This document shows, one piece after another, positions 16,109 to 24,498 of a stretch of 64,000 nucleotides of DNA; position 1 is the first letter of the stretch, and each line of letters opens with the position of its first letter. The stretch lies in assembly GCA_043740085.1 (NCBI GenBank), contig JAYUCY010000042.1, forward strand, positions 1-64,000. Reading direction: 5' to 3'. Position numbers and translations under genes: made by a program. This DNA is from UBA668 sp043740085. GTDB lineage: Bacteria > Actinomycetota > Acidimicrobiia > Acidimicrobiales > Ilumatobacteraceae. The notes under the pieces are model-generated. The model worked only from the letters and a program-made list of their open reading frames with translations. It ran no database searches and was not told the origin of the DNA.

Positions 16109-16272
16109 TTGCGATGTCGCAGATCTGGGCAAGATCCGTTCCGGAATCCGGAACTGAGCACACCCAGCTGCGCCTGGGACGATTCCCACCCATGTGCGCG
16201 CGCAAATGGGTGTTGCGGGTTCCGGAGTGGGGAACTGGCGGGGCTGCCTGGAACCGCTTGAGGGGGTGGCCA

Positions 16273-17301
16273 CTAGTTGTTGGTGTTGACGGCGGAGAGT
16301 TCTCCGACGCGGAATGTAGTAGCCGGGCCGACCCACGTGTAGTTGGGCATCGCCTCGGTGTAGCCGCTGACCCACAGCGTGACGGTGTTGGTGATGCGCG
16401 CCTGGATGGTGACCGTGCCCGGTCCCGGCGGCGTCCAGGTGCACGCGCCGTTGACGCCTGGCTCAGCCTGTTCGGCAAGCAGCGGCATGGCGGGAAACGA
16501 GTTGGCGTCGGCGGCGAACGAGTCAGCGGCACCATCAGCCACGCACTGCACGCTCTCGTGGAACGCAGGCGACGGCTTCTCCGGATTGGGTACGAAGTTG
16601 ACGTCGAATGCGAGCGTGAGTGGCTGGGTATACAGGTACACGGTCCAGCCCCGCAGGTACTTCACCGGCGATCGCTGCCGCTGCCACGCACCGGGGGCGA
16701 TGGCCAGCCACGATGGATAGCGGGTGATGAGCCCGCCCCAGACGTCGACGACCGGGTTCTGGTAGATGGTGGGTGGCACCAACTGCAGATTGTTGACCAG
16801 GTCGCGCCCGATAGGGCGCGGGTCGAAGAAGGGGTCGTAGGCGCTGATCCACAGCAGCGCAACGAAGTGGGAGGTGGTGTCGCAGGAGACCGCGAACAGT
16901 CGCTTCGCTCCGCCTAAGGGGCCTGCGCCAACTACGAAATGGCCGGTCGGTCCGGGGCTCTCGAAGTTTGGGATCTGGACGTCTTCGCTGAACACCCAAC
17001 GCGTACTGGAGACGACCTGCCCCGCACTGTACTGCTGATGGTCGGAGGTGGTGCCAGCAACGGCGGCAGTGAACTCGCACGCCGAATGCGAGCCACCGAA
17101 GCTCTTCATCGCCGACCCACCAGGAATGTTCGTTGTCGTCCGCAACCCGCCCGTCTCGTCGTAATAGGAAGCCGTCCGAGCTCCGGACACGGCGATTGGA
17201 TCACCGGGGTTCAGAAACCCCTCGGCTCCGACCCCCGCAACTGGCGCGGCGACAGAGAGGGCGAATATGCACGTAAACCGTGGGAGGTGCCTCATGAGCA
17301 C
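16273..17301 (-). CDS. Secreted protein of unknown function at the end of the tad operon
   Basis: A 342-residue protein with a signal peptide (hydrophobic 10-22, cleavage near VGA-EGF). The mature part is rich in Trp, Tyr and Pro with several Cys (SACEF, AVSCDT, VQCVADG, GACTWTPP) that may form disulfides. A C-terminal Ig-like stretch (GPGTVTIQARITNTVTLWVSG) suggests a beta-sandwich. I recognise no family. It overlaps the lipoprotein gene by 10 bases, so it belongs to the tad transcription unit and may be a surface accessory of the pilus. Confidence 0.65.
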   Translation of the reverse strand: MLMRHLPRFTCIFALSVAAPVAGVGAEGFLNPGDPIAVSGARTASYYDETGGLRTTTNIPGGSAMKSFGGSHSACEFTAAVAGTTSDHQQYSAGQVVSSTRWVFSEDVQIPNFESPGPTGHFVVGAGPLGGAKRLFAVSCDTTSHFVALLWISAYDPFFDPRPIGRDLVNNLQLVPPTIYQNPVVDVWGGLITRYPSWLAIAPGAWQRQRSPVKYLRGWTVYLYTQPLTLAFDVNFVPNPEKPSPAFHESVQCVADGAADSFAADANSFPAMPLLAEQAEPGVNGACTWTPPGPGTVTIQARITNTVTLWVSGYTEAMPNYTWVGPATTFRVGELSAVNTNN

Positions 17302-18086
17302 GCCACATCGGTGGAGCTGAACTGGTCAAGCTTCCAATCGCCGTCGACGCGAACCATGCCAGCGGCATAGCCATTCTCGACCACGCCAGGCGTCGCACCG
17401 ACGGCGTAGCTACCGTCGGCATTGCGAAACACTGCCCCATCCAGTGCGCAGTCCAACACGATGGTGTAGTCCTCGGTTCGGTTGTCCTCGATAACAATGG
17501 GACGAAGAACCACTCCGAGATCAAGGTCCGTGAACTCCCCTCGATCCGAGGTTGCCTGGTAAGCAGCTTTGATGATCTCCGCATTCTCAGGGGTGAAGTA
17601 CCACTCCCAGCCTTCGTCGTCGAGGGTGGCCGGAACGGAGTCGGTGGAGCGATATGTCGTCAGCAGCGCTTTGATGTAGCCCTCGATTGCGGGGCGGTCC
17701 ATTTCGTTGAAGGTCCAGTAGTAGCCGTTGGGGCGGTCCTCTTGCGTCGGCAGGAAGACCCACAGCTTGGGCATCAACTCATAGATCAGCCCGACGCTGT
17801 TGATACCCGGCGCCGACCCGACCAGCGTCCAGGGGCCATCGGGCGACAGCATCGGACTGCCCTCCGCCACGGTCACTGTCGGCGGCACGGTCGCAACCGT
17901 CGTCGGGGTTTCGGTGGTCGTCGACTCGAGCACCACCGTGGTCGCGGCAGGAGTGGTCAGCGGTGCCGCGGTCGCTACCGGGGTAAACAGCTCCGACGGT
18001 GCAACCGGGTGGGCAGTGCCGCCGCTGCACGCGACGAGTGAGAGTGCAGCCGCCATGGCGGCCGCGATGAGCGATCGGACTTGCAT
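17292..18086 (-). CDS. Lipoprotein of unknown function in the tad operon
   Basis: A 264-residue lipoprotein with signal peptide and lipobox LVAC (Cys20), then a Thr/Pro/Val low-complexity linker (about 25-75) and a globular domain (about 80-264). The domain has the look of a secreted alpha+beta (NTF2-like) fold, with repeated acidic-aromatic motifs such as EGYIKALLTTYRSTDSV and DGDWKLDQFSSTDVAC. No enzyme motif is seen. It starts two bases after the end of the BTAD-LysM gene. Confidence 0.65.
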   Translation of the reverse strand: MQVRSLIAAAMAAALSLVACSGGTAHPVAPSELFTPVATAAPLTTPAATTVVLESTTTETPTTVATVPPTVTVAEGSPMLSPDGPWTLVGSAPGINSVGLIYELMPKLWVFLPTQEDRPNGYYWTFNEMDRPAIEGYIKALLTTYRSTDSVPATLDDEGWEWYFTPENAEIIKAAYQATSDRGEFTDLDLGVVLRPIVIEDNRTEDYTIVLDCALDGAVFRNADGSYAVGATPGVVENGYAAGMVRVDGDWKLDQFSSTDVACS

Positions 18087-18087
18087 G

Positions 18088-21000
18088 TCACGCCTCCTGC
18101 TGGGAGTGGTTGGGGGTCAGTAGTTCGCGCCGTAGCGCGACGAGTTTGGGAGCGGGTTCGGCGGCAGCCCACGGGTCGGCTGCGATCGCTCGCTCGTAGC
18201 TCTCCCATTCGCCGCGCACGCCAGAGAGATCGCCGCGACGGGCATGCGCACGCATGCGCAGTGCGATCAGTTCTTCGTGACCGCTGAGGACCTTCAGGCC
18301 CTGGCCGGTCGCCCAGAACACGCCGTCGACATCGCCAAGGAGGAGATAGTGGTTTGCCAACTCAATCGCCGCGCCAGTCGCCAGCAGAATGAGCGATGAT
18401 GTGATGCCCTCGGCGTCCGTCCAAAGAAAGCTGGTGCCAGCGAACGGCAATCCCAGCAGCAACTCGACGCCGGGACGCAAAGTGTCGATCGCATCCAACG
18501 ACGCAAGTCCGCGAGCATGGGCGACACGCAACGCAAGTACCTCGGCGTCGGTCACCACCGCCGAGTGCAACGGAAGATTCTCGGTCAGCGTGCGCGCAAT
18601 CCACTCTTCACCCTCGGCCGGCGCAGCAGCACGAGCCAGAGCGCGTCGGGCGTCGCTGACTACGTTGGCGAACGTGGCGTCGCGCACGTCGAGGTCCCAC
18701 AACGCTGTACGAGCAGCTGAACGGGTGGGTCGTTCGCGATGTTGGCTCAGCCACACAATCAGCTCGGTCGCCTTGGATCGCTCGCAGTCCGCTGGTGTAC
18801 CCGCGGCTGAGACCACCTGGACCGGGCCAAGCACGCTCACCATCAATGCCCACCGCGGCTCCACGAACGGCGCAACGTGAGAGGCAACAACATCGGGTGC
18901 CGCGACCTCACATGCCGCGACGTCACATGCCGCGATCTCACCTGCCGGAACGTCAGACACTCCAAGTTCAGAAACCGCAAGGTCAAGCGACGCAGCGTCG
19001 CTTGGGTCGAGCAGCGAGGGAATCAGCTCGTGGTTGGGAGTCGGCTCAGCTACCTCGAGAACAGCACGCAGCGCGGCCACGTCTTCAATACTGACGCCAA
19101 CAGGCTGCACGCGGAGACCGACCGGTTCGAGCGTGTGGTGGCCGCCGAGACACCGCAGCACCCACGACGCCCCGATCGAGTCCGTGACGGCGGAGCCATC
19201 AGCCGGCAGATCCTCAGAGCCAATGACTACCGCCAGTCCTGTGCCACCGGCGGAGACGGTGCGGAGCTCACCGTCCAACGCAACATCGTTATCGTCCACG
19301 AGCGCGACAACGACTGACGGTTCCCACGCCTCGCCGCCGGCCCCCGAGACGCGAAGGGCGAACGTGCTCGCGCCACGCGCGAGGTGGCGGGTGCTCCCCA
19401 ACGACATGGCCGCTGCGTCCAGCGCTGCATCTAGCGAGTTGACTGACTCACTATTCGGCGAACCGAGCGCCACCTCGCCGAGTCCAACGGTGAAGACCCG
19501 CGCCGCCTCAAGGAAGGGCGACACTGCCAACGACGCCGCAATGCTGCGCAGGATTACGGCCGAGTGTGGAGATTGGACCGCGAAGACACCGACAGCCTCA
19601 AGGTCGACAAACAGCTCGCCACCTTCGGGCACGCCGCCAATGTGCACCATGGCCGGGCACGGCTGGGCACACTGTCGAGCATGTTCGGCCAAAGCCGTCA
19701 GCGAGACGGCACCGGACATACGCCACGTGTTCGCGTGCAGATCAACCTTCCACTCTGGCAGTGCAGGCGTCGCCGACCCGCGGAGGAACAGACATACATC
19801 ACCCGCGTCGTACATCACGGCTGCTTGCACGAAGGCCGCCTGCGCTGCAAGTGAGGGTGCGGCCGATCGCAATGCCAGATCCAGTCGCGCTAAACGTTCC
19901 TGCGCGTTCAACGTGCGCAGCAGCACCTCAGTACGCACCTGCAACGTCGATGGCATCAGTAACCGGGTACCGATCGTTGCAGACCGAAGCTGTCGCCGGC
20001 GCCGAGACTCGAGCAGTCCCACAGCGCCAGCCGACATCATCAACGCTGCGCCAATACCAGCCGTGAACGGCAATGTGCTGCCAGTGGTCACTGCTACGTT
20101 CGTGATCGCCGGCGACTGCGGCCCGGACGGCAATTCAACGACTTGGTTCGCAGCGGTCGTGACAATGACAGGAGCCCCCAACAGCACGTCCGGTACCGAG
20201 GTTTCGTAGTGGTGCACGACGACACTCGGCACGACATTCGGCACGACGACATCCGCGATATCGCTGAGTACGACACCGGTTGGTGCTGCATTGACGGTGG
20301 TGAACACGACCAACTCACCAGGAAGAATCAGCGCTGGATCACGATGGTCAAGCAACTGATGGTTCAGCGACATCAGCGACTCTGTGTACTCCAGCACTTC
20401 ATGATCTGTCGCCGGTCGGTCCAGCTCGACGGCGAGGTGCTCATCGGCGATGTCCCAATAGGAGTCGCCCCAGACGACCTGGTGCGCGGGACCCAACGGC
20501 GTGCGCACCGCCTGCTCCTCGGGAAGCGAAACCTCCATTCCAGCGGGGAACACGCCGCCTTGCCACGCCCTCCCGTCGGGGCCAACTCGGCCGAGGTTCA
20601 GCTCGATGATTGTCTCGCGCAACTCGGCACGACCCAACATCGCCGCCAGCGAGAACGGGGTCTCGCGGCCAACCGCAAGATGTGTCGGGGCCGTCATCGT
20701 GAGCGTGCCGGTGACCGACGAGGTAGACGCATGAGCCAACGTCGAGGCGGCGACGGGTCGACCGACAGGCGCTGCTACTGACGCCTGAGCCAACGGTACA
20801 AAGCTGCCGAACGTCGCTGACGCAGTCACCGACGACACCAGGACGAACCGGACGAGCGCGCGCACCACTCCGGTCGGGCCAGGAGGCAATGGCGACAATC
20901 GTGCGCCATGCCGTGCACAGCGCCAGGAGATCACGTGCCACAACTCGGCGATTGCGGTCGACGCGAACCACAGCCAGAGCACGGCACAGACGGCGACGCC

Positions 21001-21177
21001 GACTCGCACTACGAAGTCGCTGTCGATCTGCTGGTGTTGCCATGCCCTGTGCAGGTCGTGAGCGCGCGGAACCGGAACTCCAACTCGCTGAATCAGCACC
21101 ACCGGTACGCCGACCAACAACACCGCCAGCATGACGAATGCGAGTACCCGAAGTACCGCCCGCGAGAACTGCATCAC
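18088..21177 (-). CDS. Large membrane protein with LysM-like and BTAD/winged-helix domains
   Basis: A 1029-residue multidomain protein. It has two membrane helices near the N-terminus (about 8-28, 58-80) and a third near 112-130, an extracytoplasmic LysM-like segment (about 240-320, HQVVWGDSYWDIADEHL to PALILPGELVVF), another helix near 375-395, and a long cytoplasmic part. The part from about 790 is a winged helix plus bacterial transcriptional activator (BTAD) domain: WALMVSVLGPVQVVSAAG, SKATELIVWLSQHRERPTRS, then helical repeats to the end. Such LysM-BTAD proteins are known beside actinobacterial tad loci; their role is undefined. A regulator that senses wall or pilus assembly is a reasonable guess. 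The start is GTG or the next ATG, with AAGGTGA upstream. Confidence 0.8.
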   Translation of the reverse strand: MMQFSRAVLRVLAFVMLAVLLVGVPVVLIQRVGVPVPRAHDLHRAWQHQQIDSDFVVRVGVAVCAVLWLWFASTAIAELWHVISWRCARHGARLSPLPPGPTGVVRALVRFVLVSSVTASATFGSFVPLAQASVAAPVGRPVAASTLAHASTSSVTGTLTMTAPTHLAVGRETPFSLAAMLGRAELRETIIELNLGRVGPDGRAWQGGVFPAGMEVSLPEEQAVRTPLGPAHQVVWGDSYWDIADEHLAVELDRPATDHEVLEYTESLMSLNHQLLDHRDPALILPGELVVFTTVNAAPTGVVLSDIADVVVPNVVPSVVVHHYETSVPDVLLGAPVIVTTAANQVVELPSGPQSPAITNVAVTTGSTLPFTAGIGAALMMSAGAVGLLESRRRRQLRSATIGTRLLMPSTLQVRTEVLLRTLNAQERLARLDLALRSAAPSLAAQAAFVQAAVMYDAGDVCLFLRGSATPALPEWKVDLHANTWRMSGAVSLTALAEHARQCAQPCPAMVHIGGVPEGGELFVDLEAVGVFAVQSPHSAVILRSIAASLAVSPFLEAARVFTVGLGEVALGSPNSESVNSLDAALDAAAMSLGSTRHLARGASTFALRVSGAGGEAWEPSVVVALVDDNDVALDGELRTVSAGGTGLAVVIGSEDLPADGSAVTDSIGASWVLRCLGGHHTLEPVGLRVQPVGVSIEDVAALRAVLEVAEPTPNHELIPSLLDPSDAASLDLAVSELGVSDVPAGEIAACDVAACEVAAPDVVASHVAPFVEPRWALMVSVLGPVQVVSAAGTPADCERSKATELIVWLSQHRERPTRSAARTALWDLDVRDATFANVVSDARRALARAAAPAEGEEWIARTLTENLPLHSAVVTDAEVLALRVAHARGLASLDAIDTLRPGVELLLGLPFAGTSFLWTDAEGITSSLILLATGAAIELANHYLLLGDVDGVFWATGQGLKVLSGHEELIALRMRAHARRGDLSGVRGEWESYERAIAADPWAAAEPAPKLVALRRELLTPNHSQQEA

Positions 21178-21195
21178 GATTCACCTTTCATGTTG

Positions 21196-21588
21196 TCATT
21201 CCGTGTACGTCATGCGGGCGGTGCCCGAGGCCTGGACCGTCATGGTCTCTTCGCCACCAAGAATCAGGAAGACGGTGTCTCGACGTTCAACGATGGTGAC
21301 CGTCACGAAGTCGGCTCCAACTTCGACTCGAACGTCCGCTGTCGGGACCCCGGCGCGAGCGGCGTAGCTCATCGCGGCTGCACGGGCGGCGTCGTGGTTG
21401 AGACCCGTCACCGGCGTGACCGTGGATACCGCGGCACGAGCTGCTGCCTCTGCTGTATTCGACGCATGACGACGGGCGACAAGCGCGCGACCGCCATCGA
21501 CAACCAACCCCGCACCGCCGAAAACCATCACCAGTAGAATGACCATCACCACTGAGATGGCACCCTGGTCGCGTTCGTTGGCAATCAT
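21196..21588 (-). CDS. TadG/TadE-like pilus-associated membrane protein
   Basis: A 130-residue protein beginning with a short basic tail, DQGAISVVMVILLVMVFGGAG helix, then RRHASNTAEAAARAAVSTV, the typical arrangement of TadG-like and TadE-like minor pseudopilins (helix followed by a conserved Ala-rich amphipathic helix). The first residues resemble a type III prepilin leader cut by TadV. The ATG overlaps the stop of the upstream tadE-like gene. Confidence 0.82.
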   Translation of the reverse strand: MIANERDQGAISVVMVILLVMVFGGAGLVVDGGRALVARRHASNTAEAAARAAVSTVTPVTGLNHDAARAAAMSYAARAGVPTADVRVEVGADFVTVTIVERRDTVFLILGGEETMTVQASGTARMTYTE

Positions 21589-22010
21589 CGCTGGTACCGA
21601 TCAATCGGCTGCGTGTCATCCATCGTGAGCGTGCGTGAACCAGGAGCCCACACACCAGCGAGTGATTCGTTGTTGACCGTGCACGACACTCGGACCGTCA
21701 CCGAACCGCCCTGCCAGGCACCAGAAGCTGATGGAGCCCAAGAGAGGTCGACCAGCGCTCCGCCCACGCACCGCTGACCGAGAGTCGAGGCTGCGACCGC
21801 TTTCTCTGCCGACAGTGCAGCCAGCGCGGAGCTGGGAGCCTGCGAGGCAGCGCGTGCCGCCGCCTGAGCCGCGTTCGTGACCTCGATTCCAGCGGCCTGC
21901 AATCGCCCAAGGAACCCGACGAACAGGACCGCCAGAAGACAAAAGACAAGCAGGTACATCATCTCGATCGGGGTGGCGATGCCGGCCTCGTCATGCAGGC
22001 TCGCGCGCAC
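21585..22010 (-). CDS. TadE-like minor pseudopilin
   Basis: A 141-residue protein from a GTG at 22010, which has an excellent GAAGGAGG ribosome binding site. The motif EAGIATPIEMMYLLVFCLLA is a TadE-type leader and helix, and GIEVTNAAQAAARAASQAP is the conserved segment after it. Two Cys in the C-terminal part (GQRCVGG, VRVSCTV) could form a disulfide outside the membrane. Longer starts upstream would run through the preceding gene and are rejected. Confidence 0.83.
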   Translation of the reverse strand: MRASLHDEAGIATPIEMMYLLVFCLLAVLFVGFLGRLQAAGIEVTNAAQAAARAASQAPSSALAALSAEKAVAASTLGQRCVGGALVDLSWAPSASGAWQGGSVTVRVSCTVNNESLAGVWAPGSRTLTMDDTQPIDRYQR

Positions 22011-22011
22011 G

Positions 22012-22425
22012 TCACGCCTCCTTCGGGGCGGTCTCGGTGGCGAGCGCTTGAAAGCCCATACCGCTTCCCAAGACACCGGGAGTGCTGCCAGATACGGTAA
22101 CCGTGACGATTGCGCCGTCGGTGCAGTCGACGTCGACACCGTCGGCCCAGTTCCCTGCCGTTCGTTCAACGACGGCATGCGCGGCAGCCACGCCGGCGGC
22201 ACATGTGCCGTCAAACGCGGCAGCGACGCGAGCGCCTTCGGCTGCAGCGTCGTCGAGCACATTACGGGCGTGCCAATACGTGGCTGCCTCGAAGACCAGC
22301 AGCATCACGAACACGACGAACATCAGACCGAACAGCATCTGAATAGAGACGTCGACCGCGCCACGATCGCGAGACCGCTGGTCTCTGTCTCGCTGATCGG
22401 TGGCGCGGCGACGTTGCACACTCAC
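22012..22425 (-). CDS. TadE-like minor pseudopilin, first copy
   Basis: A 137-residue protein from a GTG at 22425, two bases after the upstream stop. An Arg-rich tail is followed by RGAVDVSIQMLFGLMFVVF, a helix, and EAATYWHARNVLDDAAAEGA, as in TadE. Cys pair GTCAAG and VDCTDG in the C-terminal part. It is the first of three consecutive pseudopilin-like genes in the operon. Confidence 0.82.
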   Translation of the reverse strand: MSVQRRRATDQRDRDQRSRDRGAVDVSIQMLFGLMFVVFVMLLVFEAATYWHARNVLDDAAAEGARVAAAFDGTCAAGVAAAHAVVERTAGNWADGVDVDCTDGAIVTVTVSGSTPGVLGSGMGFQALATETAPKEA

Positions 22426-22427
22426 GA

Positions 22428-22661
22428 CTACGGCACGACCGGATCGGGGACGTTGTCCTTGGCCTGGTTGAACTTGGCCATAAAGAACGTGGTCGCCGCG
22501 ATGGCGACCACGATTCCCACAGCGAGCCAGATCATCTTGGTGACGGCCTCGTCGACGCCGTCCTCCTCGTGACGAGTCGTCCATGCCTGCGATGTCCGCA
22601 GCCGTACCTCGCCGTAGGTCACCTGGACCCACACTGCCAATGGAAGCAGTTGTTCGTTCAT
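22428..22661 (-). CDS. Small Flp-pilin-like membrane protein
   Basis: A 77-residue protein with one membrane helix (about 43-63, MIWLAVGIVVAIAATTFFMA) and a short tail FNQAKDNVPDP. Size, position between tadC and tadE genes and the ribosome binding site AAGGGA eight bases before the ATG support a real gene. It may be the major pilin, though the classical G/XXXXEY leader of Flp is not obvious, so it could instead be a small assembly factor. Confidence 0.6.
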   Translation of the reverse strand: MNEQLLPLAVWVQVTYGEVRLRTSQAWTTRHEEDGVDEAVTKMIWLAVGIVVAIAATTFFMAKFNQAKDNVPDPVVP

Positions 22662-22733
22662 CGTCGAATCCCTTCATGTTGTAGTTGTTGCGTTTGATTG
22701 CTTGTGCACCGCTGCAGGGGTGCCCCGCCGTGA

Positions 22734-23627
22734 CTAGCCACCGAACGCTGCGCTGATGCGTTGCGCGAGTGGGTACGCCAAGAACACGATCGTGGTGACC
22801 ACGAAGCCGATTGTTGGACCCGAGAGGTTCGCATTGGCCTTGTCGGCTTCGCGCTCCAACTCGTCGAGCGCCTTAGAGCGCATCGAGGTCGCGAGCGACG
22901 CGACCGTGTCGCTGATTGACACCCCTTGAAGGCCCTGACGCTCGATCGAGGTGGCGAACTCGCTGAGCTCGCGCACGCCGAACTTGCGGCCGAAGTCGTC
23001 GAGCGCTTCCCACACCGGCACACCGCGCTGGGGTGCAGTGTTGAGCTCGTCGCGTAGCGCGTCGAACGCATCGCTGGATCCGACTGCGAGTGCGAAGCGA
23101 ATTGCCTCCTCAACACTCTGATCCGTAGTGAGACCAACCGCGACGAGCTGCACGAAGTCGTTCGCGGCCTGGCGTAGTTCGCGACTCCGTCGGTTGATCT
23201 TGCTGGTGATATCGCTGATCGACATCCAACCAGCGAGCACCGATAGCGCTGTCGCGAACAGAGGCCAAATCGGTGACAACCCCAGCAGACCCAGCGCAGT
23301 CAATCCCGAAATCGCGCTGACGGCAGCGAACAGCATGACGCCGCCCGAGGTAAGGACCCTGGTCACCACGTCGGCTGGAGTCAGACCAAGAACTTCCAGA
23401 CCGATACCGAAGTGTCGCAGCACCCATCGACCCGGGGCGCCAGCCGACAGCGAATCCGTCCAGCGCGCACGTTGCTGTCCACTGACGTGGAGGGCGAGTC
23501 CACTGCCATACATCCGGTGCCGCGCCGCGGCAAGCGAACGAGGGGCACGCTGCAGCGAGCGAACCAGGCACGACAGGCCGCCAGCAATCAGCAAGCCCAC
23601 CAGCGCTCCAACCTGCAGATAGTTCAT
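22734..23627 (-). CDS. tadC: TadC, type II/IV secretion inner-membrane platform protein
   Basis: A 297-residue protein with the T2SSF domain in the second half (DFVQLVAVGLTTDQSVEEAI; VPVWEALDDFGRKFGVREL; SIERQGLQGVSISDTVASL) and membrane helices near residues 4-22, about 110-155 and the C-terminus (GPTIGFVVTTIVFLAYPLA). It forms the membrane platform with TadB. I place the start at the ATG at 23627, which overlaps the tadB stop as ATGA. Confidence 0.88.
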   Translation of the reverse strand: MNYLQVGALVGLLIAGGLSCLVRSLQRAPRSLAAARHRMYGSGLALHVSGQQRARWTDSLSAGAPGRWVLRHFGIGLEVLGLTPADVVTRVLTSGGVMLFAAVSAISGLTALGLLGLSPIWPLFATALSVLAGWMSISDITSKINRRSRELRQAANDFVQLVAVGLTTDQSVEEAIRFALAVGSSDAFDALRDELNTAPQRGVPVWEALDDFGRKFGVRELSEFATSIERQGLQGVSISDTVASLATSMRSKALDELEREADKANANLSGPTIGFVVTTIVFLAYPLAQRISAAFGG

Positions 23628-24496
23628 CGCAACACCCCGGCCGAACCGACAATGCGATAGCGACGTGGGAGGTCGTAGCGGCACAACGAACGAAGCCAGA
23701 CCACGCAGCCAACCCACATTCCGAGCGGCAACAGCAGCACGATCTGCCCCACCGCTGAGTCGTACGGGGTCAGCAGATCACCCCCGACAAACCTGAGATA
23801 GGCCACCAGCAGGCCGCCGAGAATGACCAGCCGTTTCATGCTGGATTGGTACACGGCTCGTGTCCGGTCGATGCGCTCGCGCGCCGTCACCTCGTCGCGC
23901 GCCGCCGCAGCCAACGCGCTCACTGTGCCGTAGAGACGGCCCGCGCTCGTGGAGCCGCCGATGACGAGGCGAATCGCAGCGACCGCTGCGTCGGCGGTCG
24001 GGTGCGCCAACTCCTCAGCGAGGTCGGCCAACGCGTCCTCGGTCCGGAAACCCTGGCGGCGGCGTTGGGCAAACGTACGGAGTGGTTCAGCGATTGCATC
24101 CGGTGGACGAACTGCAACTTGCTCCAACGCCTCCTCCGCCCCAATTGCTGAACCGCGCAATGTGTCGCGAAGATCCTCCAGCCACTTGGCGATGCCCTCG
24201 ATGTGGCGGCGCTCGTCCTCGGCCCGCGTGTCGTGCAGCAGCCGATTCCAGACGACCACAAGAAGCCCAACCAGCAATGCCAACGTCAGCCAGCGGGTGG
24301 CGAGCAGGACTAGGAATGCGGCCGCAAGACCCACTGCGATTCGATTGCCAGTGACACCCGCCAACATCGACGGCGTCGATGCGGATGCGCTGTGCTCACG
24401 GTGTGGAGCATTGGCGCGGATTGCGGCGAACAGGGCAGCAACCAGCAGTGCACAGACAGCGAACGCAACGACGCCTGGCGGAAGTACGGCCAGCAT
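23624..24496 (-). CDS. tadB: TadB, pilus assembly platform protein
   Basis: About 290 residues from the ATG at 24496, just past the tadA stop. N-terminal membrane helices (LPPGVVAFAVCALLVAALF; AVGLAAAFLVLLATRW) precede a T2SSF domain (AKWLEDLRDTLRGSAIGAEE; AALAAAARDEVTARERIDR) and C-terminal helices. It pairs with TadC. Longer starts up to 24619 would overlap the tadA C-terminus. Confidence 0.87.
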   Translation of the reverse strand: MLAVLPPGVVAFAVCALLVAALFAAIRANAPHREHSASASTPSMLAGVTGNRIAVGLAAAFLVLLATRWLTLALLVGLLVVVWNRLLHDTRAEDERRHIEGIAKWLEDLRDTLRGSAIGAEEALEQVAVRPPDAIAEPLRTFAQRRRQGFRTEDALADLAEELAHPTADAAVAAIRLVIGGSTSAGRLYGTVSALAAAARDEVTARERIDRTRAVYQSSMKRLVILGGLLVAYLRFVGGDLLTPYDSAVGQIVLLLPLGMWVGCVVWLRSLCRYDLPRRYRIVGSAGVLR

Positions 24497-24498
24497 CG

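Larger units (their letters stand above)
15796..16272. other. Intergenic region with repeats and a tRNA 3' remnant
   Basis: This 477-base stretch lies upstream of phaC and downstream of the secreted-protein gene. It holds a 7-bp tandem repeat (15835-15869), a perfect 12-bp palindrome CCGAACGTTCGG (15929-15940), a tRNA 3' half (16071-16108), an inverted repeat GTTCCGGA-A-TCCGGAAC (16138-16154) and a weaker hairpin ACCCAT/ATGGGT near 16187-16210. No convincing gene is present. Confidence 0.6.

Noticed and set aside
15945..16535. Minus-strand frame containing AGAGFEPATFG
   Set aside because: This peptide is the common false translation of tRNA 3' ends; it covers the tRNA remnant at 16071-16108.
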